Source: WHTK01 sp965197795
Lineage (GTDB): Bacteria; Chloroflexota; Dehalococcoidia; DSTF01; WHTK01
Direction: 5' to 3'
DNA length: 64,000 nucleotides
Assembly: GCA_965197795.1 (NCBI GenBank)
Contig: OZ240228.1
Coordinates: 2,852,001-2,916,000, forward strand
Position numbers and translations under genes: made by a program. Below, one piece after another: positions 1 to 8,009 of this stretch; position 1 is the stretch's first letter, and the number at the start of each line of letters is the position of its first letter. Under the pieces are notes generated by a model. It had not been told where the DNA came from, did not search any database, and saw only the letters and a list, made by a program, of their open reading frames with translations.

Positions 1-469
1 AGGCGTTGAGATGCGCCTCGACGATCGGGCGGCCAAATACTTCGTCGTCGCCGACGCCGCAGTAGTAGCCACCCTGCGGGGCCGGGAAACCGTGCTCCGG
101 GAAGCCAAGCGGGCGCGCGCCGTCGAAGAAGGTGTATTCCTGCTCCAGACCGAACCAGTAATCGTCGTCCTTGACCTGCTCGGCAACGCGTGCGCAGGCG
201 GCGCGCGTGTTGGTCGGGTGGGGCGACATGTCTGTCAACAGCACCTCGGCCATGACCAGCTTGTCGTTGCCGCCGCGGATTGGGTCGGACACAAGGCGTA
301 CCGGTCGCAGTACGCAGTCTGAGCGGTCGCCGGGCGCCTGGTTTGTTGACGAACCGTCGAAGCCCCAGATCGACGGCTCCTCTCCGTCCGGCACGATCTT
401 GGTTTTGGAGCGGAGTTTGGCGGTCGGTTCCGTCCCGTCTACCCAGATGTATTCTGCCTTGTACGGCAT
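1..469 (-). CDS. glnII: glutamine synthetase type II (GlnII), partial
   Basis: N-terminal 156 residues of a eukaryote-like (type II) glutamine synthetase, a cytoplasmic enzyme joining ammonia to glutamate with ATP; the 3' part is beyond the window edge. The ATG at 469 has GGAGGA at 474-479. The protein opens MPYKAEYIWVDG and carries WGFDGSSTNQA (residues 35-45) and EQEYTFFDG (109-117), the beta-grasp and metal-binding signatures of this class. It is the last visible gene of an amtB-glnB-glnII order, 153 nt after glnB. A TATAAA sequence in that gap could give it its own promoter. A type I enzyme lies at 3218-4582, so the genome has two classes of glutamine synthetase close together. Confidence 0.93.
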   Translation of the reverse strand, partial: MPYKAEYIWVDGTEPTAKLRSKTKIVPDGEEPSIWGFDGSSTNQAPGDRSDCVLRPVRLVSDPIRGGNDKLVMAEVLLTDMSPHPTNTRAACARVAEQVKDDDYWFGLEQEYTFFDGARPLGFPEHGFPAPQGGYYCGVGDDEVFGRPIVEAHLNA

Positions 470-622
470 TCGAGTCCTCCCCCTCATGTCTGCCGCGCTG
501 GAGGTCCTGCCCCACGCGGAATCGCTACTCTGTATTGTTTATAGCTTCAGACGGCGCAAGGCGCCAGAGCAGACTCGTCTCTGACGCCTCGGGCAGTCAG
601 CAATTCACGCAAACTTCATCAG

Positions 623-964
623 CTACAGCGCCGAGTCTCCCCGCTCTCCCGTACGTACACGGATCGCGTCGCCGACCGGAATGACGAAGATCTTGCCGTC
701 GCCAATCGCGCCGGTCCGCGACGCCTCGACGATGACGCCGATCGCTTTCTCGGTGGCAGCATCGCTGACTACGAGCTCGATCTTGGTCTTCGGCAGCATG
801 TCGACGCGGTACTCCTCACCGCCGCGGCCGGCGTGGACGATGCCCTTCTGCACACCACGGCCCGTGACACCGACGATGTTCATGCCCACGAATCCGGCAT
901 CAGCCAGGGCTTCCTTGACCGCCGCCATTCGCTCCGGACGAACGATGGCTTCTATCTTGTTCAT
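623..964 (-). CDS. glnB: nitrogen regulatory protein PII (GlnB/GlnK)
   Basis: 113-residue PII signal protein (family length 112), a trimer sensing 2-oxoglutarate and ATP/ADP. Start MNKIEAIVRPE at 964 is chosen because it matches the family N-terminus; AAGGAG lies at 975-980. The T-loop (about residues 36-54) has one extra residue compared with E. coli GlnB and keeps a tyrosine at position 52, the equivalent of uridylylation site Tyr51. The C-terminal GDGKIFVIPV strand is intact. It follows amtB by 34 nt, the classic amtB-glnK pairing in which PII blocks the ammonium channel when nitrogen is plentiful. GlnB and GlnK cannot be separated from sequence alone. Confidence 0.95.
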   Translation of the reverse strand: MNKIEAIVRPERMAAVKEALADAGFVGMNIVGVTGRGVQKGIVHAGRGGEEYRVDMLPKTKIELVVSDAATEKAIGVIVEASRTGAIGDGKIFVIPVGDAIRVRTGERGDSAL

Positions 965-998
965 TTCTAACGCGCTCCTTGCGAACTCGTTCGCGGAA

Positions 999-2270
999 CT
1001 AGGAACCGGACCCACCGGCTTCAGGTGTTACCGGGATGCCAGCATAAGGCGCACCACCATCAAGTTGATAGGCTCGCTCGCCGTGCTCCGTAACGTCGAC
1101 GCCGATGAGCTCCTCGTCCTCTGAAACGCGGAGGCCCAATGTCACGTCGAGGACACGAAGGATGACGTAGGTCACTACGAAGGAGTAGACGATGGTGCCC
1201 GCAACCGCGACCACCTGGTCGAGCAGCTGTTCCTCGTTGCCTTTGAACAGACCCTCGGCTCCGCCGAACGCCGCGAACAGACCGACCGCAATCGCGCCCC
1301 AGGCGCCGCCGACGCCGTGCACGCCGACAACGTCCAGCGAGTCGTCCAGGCCGACTCGGATGCGTATCTGGACGGCGGCATAGCAGAGCGCACCCGCGCC
1401 CAGGCCGATGCCGAGCGCCGGCATCGTCGTCACGAAGCCCGCCGCGGGTGTAATCGCCACGAGGCCCGCTACAGCGCCGGCGGCTGCACCGACCACGCTG
1501 GGCTTGCCGCTCCTTATCCAGCTCAACGCGACCCAGGCGACCATCGCACCCGCCGTAGCAACGTGGGTGACCACGAACGCATTGGAAGCGCTCACGCCGG
1601 AGGTCAGGGCGCTACCGGCGTTGAAGCCGAACCAACCGAACCAGAGCAGCGCGGCGCCGATGACCACCATGGTGACGTCGTGCGGCTCCATCGGCTCGCG
1701 GCCGAAGTTATGGCGCTTGCCGTAGACGAATGCCGCCGCCAGGGCCGCGACGCCCGCGTTGATGTGAACCACCGTGCCGCCGGCGAAGTCGAGCGCGCCC
1801 ATGTCGCCGATCCAGCCGCCGCCCCAGACCCAGTGCGCCATCGGGTCGTAGACCAGCGTGGCCCACAGGACTATGAAGACCAGGAAGGTGCTGAACTTGG
1901 CGCGTTCAGCGAAAGCTCCAGTAATGAGCGCCGGGGTGATCACGGCGAACATGAGCTGGAAGATCATGAACGTCTGGTGCGTGATCGTGTCAGCGTAAGG
2001 CCCCGGCTCGGTAGCCGAGACATCCGTTAGCGCGATCCAGTCCAGGTTACCGATCAGGCCCCACTGGTCCGGCCCGAAGGCCAGCGTGTAGCCGATGACC
2101 GTGAACTGTATCGTCATAACGCCGAGCATCATGAAGCTGTGCATGATCGTGCTCAGCACGTTCTTGCTGCGCGTCAGCCCACCGTAGAAGAGGGCGAGTC
2201 CCGGCGTCATCAGCATCACGAGAGCTGATGACGTCAGCATCCAAGCGGTATCGCCGGAACTAATCTCCAT
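999..2270 (-). CDS. amtB: ammonium transporter AmtB
   Basis: 423-residue polytopic inner-membrane ammonium channel of the Amt/Rh family. The two pore histidines are visible: H169 in VVHINAG and H318 in GVHGVGGAWG. The N-terminal GLALFYGGL signature is present around residues 24-32. AGGAGG lies just upstream of the ATG. It heads an operon with glnB and glnII, downstream of the GlnR-like regulator gene in the same direction. The 161-nt gap upstream holds the phased pentamer array described at 2364-2401, which suggests control by nitrogen status. Confidence 0.96.
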   Translation of the reverse strand: MEISSGDTAWMLTSSALVMLMTPGLALFYGGLTRSKNVLSTIMHSFMMLGVMTIQFTVIGYTLAFGPDQWGLIGNLDWIALTDVSATEPGPYADTITHQTFMIFQLMFAVITPALITGAFAERAKFSTFLVFIVLWATLVYDPMAHWVWGGGWIGDMGALDFAGGTVVHINAGVAALAAAFVYGKRHNFGREPMEPHDVTMVVIGAALLWFGWFGFNAGSALTSGVSASNAFVVTHVATAGAMVAWVALSWIRSGKPSVVGAAAGAVAGLVAITPAAGFVTTMPALGIGLGAGALCYAAVQIRIRVGLDDSLDVVGVHGVGGAWGAIAVGLFAAFGGAEGLFKGNEEQLLDQVVAVAGTIVYSFVVTYVILRVLDVTLGLRVSEDEELIGVDVTEHGERAYQLDGGAPYAGIPVTPEAGGSGS

Positions 2271-2363
2271 TACTAACCTCCTGTTGCTCTGCCGGCCGGG
2301 CAGACCACGCTAAATCCGCGCCGCGCAAGACGACGCCAGCGATGCGAAGGTTAGGTTCGCCAC

Positions 2364-2401
2364 GTTACGGCCATGTTTCGGCCCAGTTACAGCACGGTTA
2401 A
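2364..2401 (-). promoter_or_regulatory. GlnR-box-like array upstream of amtB
   Basis: Read on the minus strand, four pentamers occur with exact 11-bp spacing: TTAAC (2401-2397), GTAAC (2390-2386), GAAAC (2379-2375) and GTAAC (2368-2364), each separated by 6 nt. This matches the alternating gTnAC-n6-GaAAC-n6 layout of actinobacterial GlnR boxes. A weaker fifth element overlaps 2358-2354. The array sits about 95 nt upstream of amtB and just after the gene for an orphan OmpR-type regulator. Binding is inferred from the pattern. Confidence 0.6.
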
Positions 2402-2431
2402 CGTTTGACAGAGGCGTCTGAAGCTCGGTGG

Positions 2432-3094
2432 TTATCGGTTGGCTGGGAAACGATAGCCCACGTTGCGTACCGTCTCGATGAAGACCGTGGAGCCGGTTTC
2501 AATCTTGGCGCGCAGACGGCGGATATGGACATCAACGGTTCGGGCGCCGCCAAAGTACTCGTAGCCCCAGACGCGGTTGAGCAGCGCCTCGCGCGAGAAG
2601 ACCTTGCCGCGGTTCGTCATCAGGAAGCGCAGCAGCTCGAACTCCTTGAACGTCAGGCTGACCGGCTGGTCAGAGACGAACACCTTGTAGTTCGCCAGGT
2701 CGACGACGAGATTCTCGCTGCGCAGCAGGCCGGCGAGTTCAGCGCCGGTCTTGCGGTAGATGGCGCGCCGCAGGCGAAGCTGTAGCTCCTCGGCGGCCAG
2801 CGGCAGGATGGCGAAATCGTCCGCCGGCCAGGTAGGGTCGATCGCGGAGAGCTGGTCGGCACGCACGAGCAGCAGCAGCGGCGAGCGCTGGGGACGCAGA
2901 GGCGACTCGATAAGGCGCTTCGTCTCATCCAGATTGGCAGCGGCTTCGACCACGAGCGCGTCCAGGCTGGCGTCAGCCAGCGCCGCCTCCGCCTCATCCT
3001 GGCGCAGGCTGACTACCTCTACATCGGATGTTTCGAGATCTCGCGCCAGGACGGATGCGCCCTCGGTTTGATAGATAAGCAGCACTCTCTGCAT
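2432..3094 (-). CDS. GlnR-like orphan response regulator, OmpR/winged-helix type
   Basis: 220-residue transcription factor: a degenerate receiver domain (about 1-115) and an OmpR/PhoB winged helix (about 125-220, ending VRNVGYRF). The phosphorylation pocket is gone: the acceptor Asp position is Glu50 (DALVVE), the N-terminal acidic pair is replaced (IYQTEG), and the switch Thr and Lys positions are hydrophobic. This is the architecture of atypical regulators such as actinobacterial GlnR. It lies between amtB-glnB-glnII and glnA, with GlnR-box-like arrays in both adjacent promoters. Start at 3094 (MQRVLLIY) is chosen over ATG 3124 because it matches the receiver strand; TATACT lies 7 nt upstream, so the mRNA may be leaderless. 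GlnR is inferred; a PhoB-like regulator is the alternative. Confidence 0.75.
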   Translation of the reverse strand: MQRVLLIYQTEGASVLARDLETSDVEVVSLRQDEAEAALADASLDALVVEAAANLDETKRLIESPLRPQRSPLLLLVRADQLSAIDPTWPADDFAILPLAAEELQLRLRRAIYRKTGAELAGLLRSENLVVDLANYKVFVSDQPVSLTFKEFELLRFLMTNRGKVFSREALLNRVWGYEYFGGARTVDVHIRRLRAKIETGSTVFIETVRNVGYRFPANR

Positions 3095-3154
3095 GGACCG
3101 AAGTATAGCAATGCCCCGACCCATGGCAGTCGCTTATAGGCGGGCGAGCTTTAT

Positions 3155-3192
3155 GTAATCTGATCTTAACCAAGCCGTGACCGGTCTGTGAG
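3155..3192 (+). promoter_or_regulatory. GlnR-box-like array upstream of glnA
   Basis: Plus-strand pentamers GTAAT (3155-3159), TTAAC (3166-3170), GTGAC (3177-3181) and GTGAG (3188-3192) repeat with exact 11-bp phase, 26 nt before the glnA ATG and in the divergent gap with the regulator gene. They resemble the array upstream of amtB. Individual matches to gTnAC are weaker here, so the call rests mainly on the shared phasing and the location. Confidence 0.5.
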
Positions 3193-3217
3193 CCGCGTCA
3201 TGCTTAAATGGGGGGCT

Positions 3218-4582
3218 ATGTCAGAAGCAGAAGAGATTCGCGAGTTCGTCCTGCAGCAGTGCCGCCAGCAGGACGTCAAGTTCATCCGTCTCTGGTTCAC
3301 CGATATCCTCGGTTCGCTGAAAAGTTTCGCGATCACATTCGAGCAGCTGGAAGAAGCGCTGGAGGAAGGCGTCAGCTTCGATGGCGGCGCGATCGAAGGC
3401 TTCGCGCGCGCCGGTGAGAGCGACATGACGGCGTTCCCGGACCCCTCGACGTTGCAGATCCTGCCCTGGCGGCCACGCGAACGCCGTGTAGCGCGCATGT
3501 TTTGCGACGTTCACCTGCTCGACGGCTCGTCCTTCCCCGGTGACCCACGCCAGGTCTTGAAACGCAACTTGGAACGCGCCGCGGCGCTCGGTTTCACCTT
3601 CTACGTCGGCCCGGAGGTCGAGTACTTCTACTTCAAGGACGCGGACGGCACTGTACCGCTGGACCAGGGCGGCTACTTCGACCTGACGCCGCTCGACAGC
3701 GCCAGCGACCTGCGCCGCGAGACCGTTTTGACGCTCGAGGAGATGGGCATCGGCGTTGAGTCCAGCCACCATGAAGTCGCTCCTTCCCAGCACGAGGTGG
3801 ATCTGCGCTACACCGACGCCCTGACCATGGCAGACAACGTGCTTACCTGCCGCCTGGCCGTGAAGGAAGTCGCGCTGGCCGCGGGCGTCTACGCCACGTT
3901 CATGCCCAAACCGCTGGCGGGCGAAAACGGCTCCGGAATGCATACTCACCTGTCGCTATTCCGTGGCGAGCAGAACGCCTTCCACGACGCAAACGACCCG
4001 CTGGGCCTTTCGGCGGTAGCACAGGGTTTCATCGCCGGGTTGCTGCGTCACTCGCGCGAGATCACGCTGGTCACGAATCAGTGGGTCAACTCATACAAGC
4101 GCCTGATCCCGGGATTCGAAGCCCCGGTGCGCGTCGCCTGGAGCCCGCGCAACGTCCAGACGCCGGCGACGATGCCGCAAGCGCGCCAAGCCCAGCGTAT
4201 GCCCGGCGACCTCTTGCGCGTGCCCCCGTACAGGCCGGGCCGAGACATGGCGCGCCGTGTCGAATATCGCGCGCCGGATGCCGCCTGCAACCCGTACTTG
4301 GCATTCGCCACCATGCTCGCCGCTGGTCTCGAGGGCATCGAGAAGAAATACGAGATGCCACCCAGCCACGACCCGACCGACGAGACGAGCATCGAGACGA
4401 TCCCGACGCTACCGGGCAGCCTCTACGAGGCGCTGCAGGACGCCGAAGACTCCCGGCTGTTGCGCGACTGCCTCGGCGACCACGTTTTTGAGAGCCTGCT
4501 GACGTCGAAACGCATCGAATGGGAGCGTTATCGTTCGCACATCACCGACTACGAGCTAAAGCAGTACCTCTCGGTCCTCTAG
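3218..4582 (+). CDS. glnA: glutamine synthetase type I (GSI-alpha-like)
   Basis: 454-residue glutamine synthetase. N-terminal beta-grasp domain (about 15-100), then catalytic motifs GPEVEYFYF (131-139), HEVAPSQHEVD (185-195), GSGMHTHLSLF (238-248) and KRLIPGFEAPVRVAWSPRN (from 294). No NLYDLP adenylylation loop is seen near the C-terminus, so it resembles the short alpha class not controlled by adenylylation. ATG 3218 (MSEAEEIREF) is preferred to 3188 because it matches the family N-terminus and has GGGGGG just upstream. It is divergent from the GlnR-like regulator, with a phased pentamer array in the shared gap. Confidence 0.94.
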   Translation: MSEAEEIREFVLQQCRQQDVKFIRLWFTDILGSLKSFAITFEQLEEALEEGVSFDGGAIEGFARAGESDMTAFPDPSTLQILPWRPRERRVARMFCDVHLLDGSSFPGDPRQVLKRNLERAAALGFTFYVGPEVEYFYFKDADGTVPLDQGGYFDLTPLDSASDLRRETVLTLEEMGIGVESSHHEVAPSQHEVDLRYTDALTMADNVLTCRLAVKEVALAAGVYATFMPKPLAGENGSGMHTHLSLFRGEQNAFHDANDPLGLSAVAQGFIAGLLRHSREITLVTNQWVNSYKRLIPGFEAPVRVAWSPRNVQTPATMPQARQAQRMPGDLLRVPPYRPGRDMARRVEYRAPDAACNPYLAFATMLAAGLEGIEKKYEMPPSHDPTDETSIETIPTLPGSLYEALQDAEDSRLLRDCLGDHVFESLLTSKRIEWERYRSHITDYELKQYLSVL

Positions 4583-4771
4583 ACTGCCCTGCCAGCCAGC
4601 CGCATGACACTCGCCGAGCTGATGTCTGGGCCGGAGGCTCAGACTGCATCGCGGTGTTAACACTTTCGATACGCGGCAGGCGTGGCGTTCCGGCGCGCTG
4701 GATGTAATATTCACCCGTCTTTCGAGGGGTATTGGCAAGTGAAGTACGGTCAACGCATGGAGGGCAGAGTG

Positions 4772-6162
4772 ATGAAGTTCTCGACGTCCTGGAGACTCCC
4801 CGTAGCGCTGGCCATCATTGCTGCGTTTGCCGTGCTTGGCACCTGGTCCGAGGGCGGGCCAAGGAGTGCCGAAGCGGACGTCGATTCTGTCACGCCCGGT
4901 GCAAGTTTGGTTCGAGCGGCGATATGATCAACATCGATGTCGTCGGCGATGAGGTGGCGACATCCGTCCTTAGCGTCGGAGCAAGCGGCACCAGCACACT
5001 CGACAACGGTGCCTGTAGCGACGTTGGCGCCGACTGCGGTGCCACATCGGGGCCGGCCAACCCGGTCACTTGGGCCGCCGTCGACGGGCTATACACAGCG
5101 ACCGCGATCCTGACGCTGGACTGCAGCGACGTCGAAGCCGTGACCGTTACCGCCACTCACAACGCAGACAGCACTCCCGTCGCCACCGTCTATTGCGTCC
5201 CTTCCCTGTCCGATGAAGACGTCGAAATCGAGAAGCAATCTGACGACAACGACAGTTACACGTTCGATTGGGACGCCGACAACGGCAACTGCCTCGTCAT
5301 CGCCGACGACGGCACCATCGAGTTCGACAACGACGGCAGCTTCGACCTGGAAGACAACGACGAGGCCGAATTCTACTGCGAGTCCGGCGTGGACCTGACG
5401 ATCGACGAGCGGGACGACCACGACTTTGTCGCCATCGACCACTGCGAAAACGACGATGGAGTGGATGTGCACGGCAGCAGCGCCGTCTTCGACATCAATG
5501 ACCTCGACTCCACCGCGTTCTGCACCTGGATCAACGATGAAGACTTCCACGTCACGCCCACGGTAGTAATCGGACCGCCCACCTCTGTTTCCATCATCTT
5601 GACTTCGGCAGCCATAGACTGCGGCCGCTCAACCCTGGTGCAAGTCATCCCGCGCAGCGCGAGCGGTGGCCCAACATCCGCAGGCACGACGCTTGTGATG
5701 ACTTCGAGCCTGGGCGGTACGTTCCAACCCTCAAGCACGATCGTCAACCTGTTCCCGGTGTCGCTGGCCAATTTCCTCTACACGGCTCCCGCCGACGTGA
5801 GCGGGACGACAACGATCACGGCGCGTGCCGGGAACGTTCAAACAACCGCCTCGGTGCAGATCGTCTGCGAGGTCGTCACACCAACCACTACCGCGGCTCC
5901 CTTGCGGCCACCGAGCGCTGGTGACGGAGGACTCCTGAATTCGTCCGGTACGAATTACCTGCCGGTCGCCCTGACCATCGCCGCCGCGGCTGCCGTGCTG
6001 GCATTGACCGCGGCTTCGCGCCGGTTCGCGTTCGCCACGGCTGACGCGGAATCCGCCACTACACCCGAAGCGATGACGAATTCTGGCAACCCGGGCGGCT
6101 TCGCGCTGCTGGTATCGTTCGTTATGCTGGCTATCGCGTTGCTGGCATGGCGGTGGCGCTAA
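4772..6162 (+). CDS. secreted acidic Ig-like surface protein, frameshifted
   Basis: ATG 4772 follows GGAGGG at 4759-4764 and encodes a signal peptide (MKFSTSWRLPVALAIIAAFA), but this frame stops at 4927. The rest continues in the -1 frame from about 4905 (GDMINIDVVGDEV) to 6162. One lost base near 4895-4910, perhaps in the TTT run, would restore one protein of about 460 residues. After the signal come beta-rich segments, an Asp/Glu-rich stretch with paired Cys (coded about 5210-5540), a bacterial Ig-like (invasin type) domain (about 5570-5865), a Thr/Pro linker and two C-terminal hydrophobic segments (about 5955-6020 and 6100-6150). It is probably cell-envelope anchored; function unknown. I see no slippery heptamer supporting programmed frameshifting. 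Confidence 0.6.
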
Positions 6163-6181
6163 CCGCGACGCAGATCAACAA

Positions 6182-6215
6182 AACAGAAGGGCGGCCCCGA
6201 GGCCGCCCTTCTGTT
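6182..6215. terminator. bidirectional intrinsic terminator hairpin
   Basis: Perfect 15-bp stem (6182-6196 with 6201-6215) and a 4-nt CCGA loop, between the convergent surface-protein and GAPDH genes. On the minus strand it is followed by a T-rich tract (TGTTTTGTTG), so it fits GAPDH termination best. Confidence 0.85.
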
Positions 6216-6242
6216 GGTGCGTGGCTGTGATGGGCCTGTCGG

Positions 6243-7259
6243 CTACCAACCCTTACCGGCGACCATCGCCGTCAGGTCAGCCAGGCGGCAGGCGTAACCC
6301 CACTCGTTGTCGTACCAGGAGACGACTTTCACCAGGTCGCCCCCGACGACGTTCGTGCTCAGCCCGTCGATGATCGACGAGTGCTCGTTGCCCTTCATGT
6401 CCATGGACACGACCGGGTCGTCGGTCCAGTCCATGATCCCCTTCATGGGCTCCATGCCCCAATGACGCAGCGCCGAGTTGACCTCGTCCTTGTCTGTGCT
6501 TTTGCTGACCAGCGCCACCACCTCGACCACCGACACGGTCGGCGTCGGCACGCGGTAGGCGAGGCCGTCGAGGATGCCGTCTACCTCCGGGATCACCAGC
6601 CGCAGCGCGCGCGCAGCGCCCGTTGAGGTCGGGACGATGTTCATGGCGCCGCCACGGGCTTCGCGCAGGTCCTTGGGCCCGGCGCGATCGAGGATCTGCT
6701 GCGAGTTGGTGTAAGAGTGGATCGTCGTCATCTGACCCTTCTGCATCCCGAACTCCTCCACAAGCACCTTGACCGGCGGCGCCAGGCCGTTCGTCGTGCA
6801 GGAGGCGTTCGAGATCACGTGGTGGCTCTTCGGGTCGTACTTCTCGTCATTCACACCGAGAACGATTGTGACGTCTTCGTTTTGGGCCGGCGCGCTGATC
6901 ACCACCTTCTGCACGCCGTCGTGGCGGTGCGCCGCCGCGGCCTGCCCGTTGGTGAAGAACCCCGTCGATTCGATGACGATCTCGACCTCGACATCGCCCC
7001 AGGGGATCTGCGCCGGGTCGCGCTCCGCGAAGACCTTGACCAGCTCACCGTCGACCATCAGGCCGCCGTCTGCCGGCGCAACCTCGCCGGGGAAGCGGCC
7101 GTAGTTGCTGTCGTACTTCAGCAGGTGCGTGTTCGTCGCCGTATCGACCAGGTCGTTGATCGCGACGACCTGCAGTTCGTCGCCGTGGCGCTCACGAATC
7201 GTGCGAAAGACCTGCCGTCCGATCCGTCCAAAACCGTTGATCCCGACGCGAGTTGCCAT
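6243..7259 (-). CDS. gap: glyceraldehyde-3-phosphate dehydrogenase, type I
   Basis: 338-residue cytoplasmic enzyme oxidising glyceraldehyde-3-phosphate to 1,3-bisphosphoglycerate with NAD(P). Rossmann motif GINGFGRIGR (6-15), active-site ASCTTN with nucleophile C154, and a C-terminal WYDNEWGYA signature. Length matches the family. AAAGGAG lies 6 nt before the ATG. It is a single-gene unit ending at the strong hairpin at 6182-6215. Enolase is nearby on the same strand but separated by other genes. Confidence 0.96.
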   Translation of the reverse strand: MATRVGINGFGRIGRQVFRTIRERHGDELQVVAINDLVDTATNTHLLKYDSNYGRFPGEVAPADGGLMVDGELVKVFAERDPAQIPWGDVEVEIVIESTGFFTNGQAAAAHRHDGVQKVVISAPAQNEDVTIVLGVNDEKYDPKSHHVISNASCTTNGLAPPVKVLVEEFGMQKGQMTTIHSYTNSQQILDRAGPKDLREARGGAMNIVPTSTGAARALRLVIPEVDGILDGLAYRVPTPTVSVVEVVALVSKSTDKDEVNSALRHWGMEPMKGIMDWTDDPVVSMDMKGNEHSSIIDGLSTNVVGGDLVKVVSWYDNEWGYACRLADLTAMVAGKGW

Positions 7260-7475
7260 GGAAAGCTCCTTTCAGCTCCGCGACACCGCTGCTAGTTGCC
7301 TCATTTTGAACCACTTCTGGGGCATTTCGTAACAGGCATTGTAGGAAGCCTAACGGCTGTATACCAGCGCTCAACCGCCCTGATCTGGGAGGTTGTCATG
7401 AACCGCTCCTTCGTACCGTCTAGATTGCTAGGCTTTAGATTCGCCTGCTATCATCCGATTTGGAAGCGAGTGCGA

Positions 7476-8009
7476 ATGAACATCTCGACGGTTCTCGTTC
7501 TGAACCAGAACTATGAGCCTCTCAACGTGTGCAACGCCAGGCGCGCCTTCGTCCTTCTCGACAAAGGAAAGGCCGAGATCCTGGAACACGCCGAGGGCGT
7601 CCTGCGCAGCGCTGTCGCCTCCTTCCCCAGGCCCTCAGTAATCCGCCTCGTCTACATGATCAAGCGGCCGCGGCCCCAGATGCGTCTGACGCGCCGCGAG
7701 GTCTTCGTGCGAGACCGCTACACCTGCCAGTACTGCGGCAAGCAGACTCGTGACCTCACCATCGACCATGTCGAGCCGCGGCACCGTGGCGGCCGTCACA
7801 CTTGGGAAAACCTGGTCTCGGCCTGCCGCGGCTGCAACCACCGCAAGGCGGGACACTCGCCGCAGGAAGCGCGCATGACGCTGCTCAGCCAGCCGAGACG
7901 CCCCCCAGCATCGTCCTACTACATCTTCTACCACTACCTAGAGCAGCAATCGGACTGGCGCAAGTTCATCCCCGGCTGGGAGCAGTACGAGAGCGTAGCC
8001 GCCTCTTAG
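7476..8009 (+). CDS. HNH endonuclease
   Basis: 177-residue protein of the widespread 'VLVLNQNYEPLNV' HNH family. Zinc ligands C84/C87 (CQYC) and C117/C120 (CRGC) frame the DH pair at 97-98 and the closing N121-H122, so the beta-beta-alpha metal site is complete. Start 7476 (MNISTVLVLN) is chosen because it matches the family N-terminus and has GGAAGCGAG upstream; a longer reading from 7296 adds an unrelated tail. Its biological substrate is not known. It ends one base before the stop of the convergent gene. Confidence 0.88.
   Translation: MNISTVLVLNQNYEPLNVCNARRAFVLLDKGKAEILEHAEGVLRSAVASFPRPSVIRLVYMIKRPRPQMRLTRREVFVRDRYTCQYCGKQTRDLTIDHVEPRHRGGRHTWENLVSACRGCNHRKAGHSPQEARMTLLSQPRRPPASSYYIFYHYLEQQSDWRKFIPGWEQYESVAAS

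Noticed and set aside
1317..2030. Plus-strand open frame inside amtB
   Set aside because: Antisense shadow of a certain ammonium transporter; composition is low-complexity.
4900..4930. Programmed -1 frameshift in the surface-protein gene
   Set aside because: No X-XXY-YYZ slippery heptamer and no clear downstream stem; a lost base near the TTT run is simpler.
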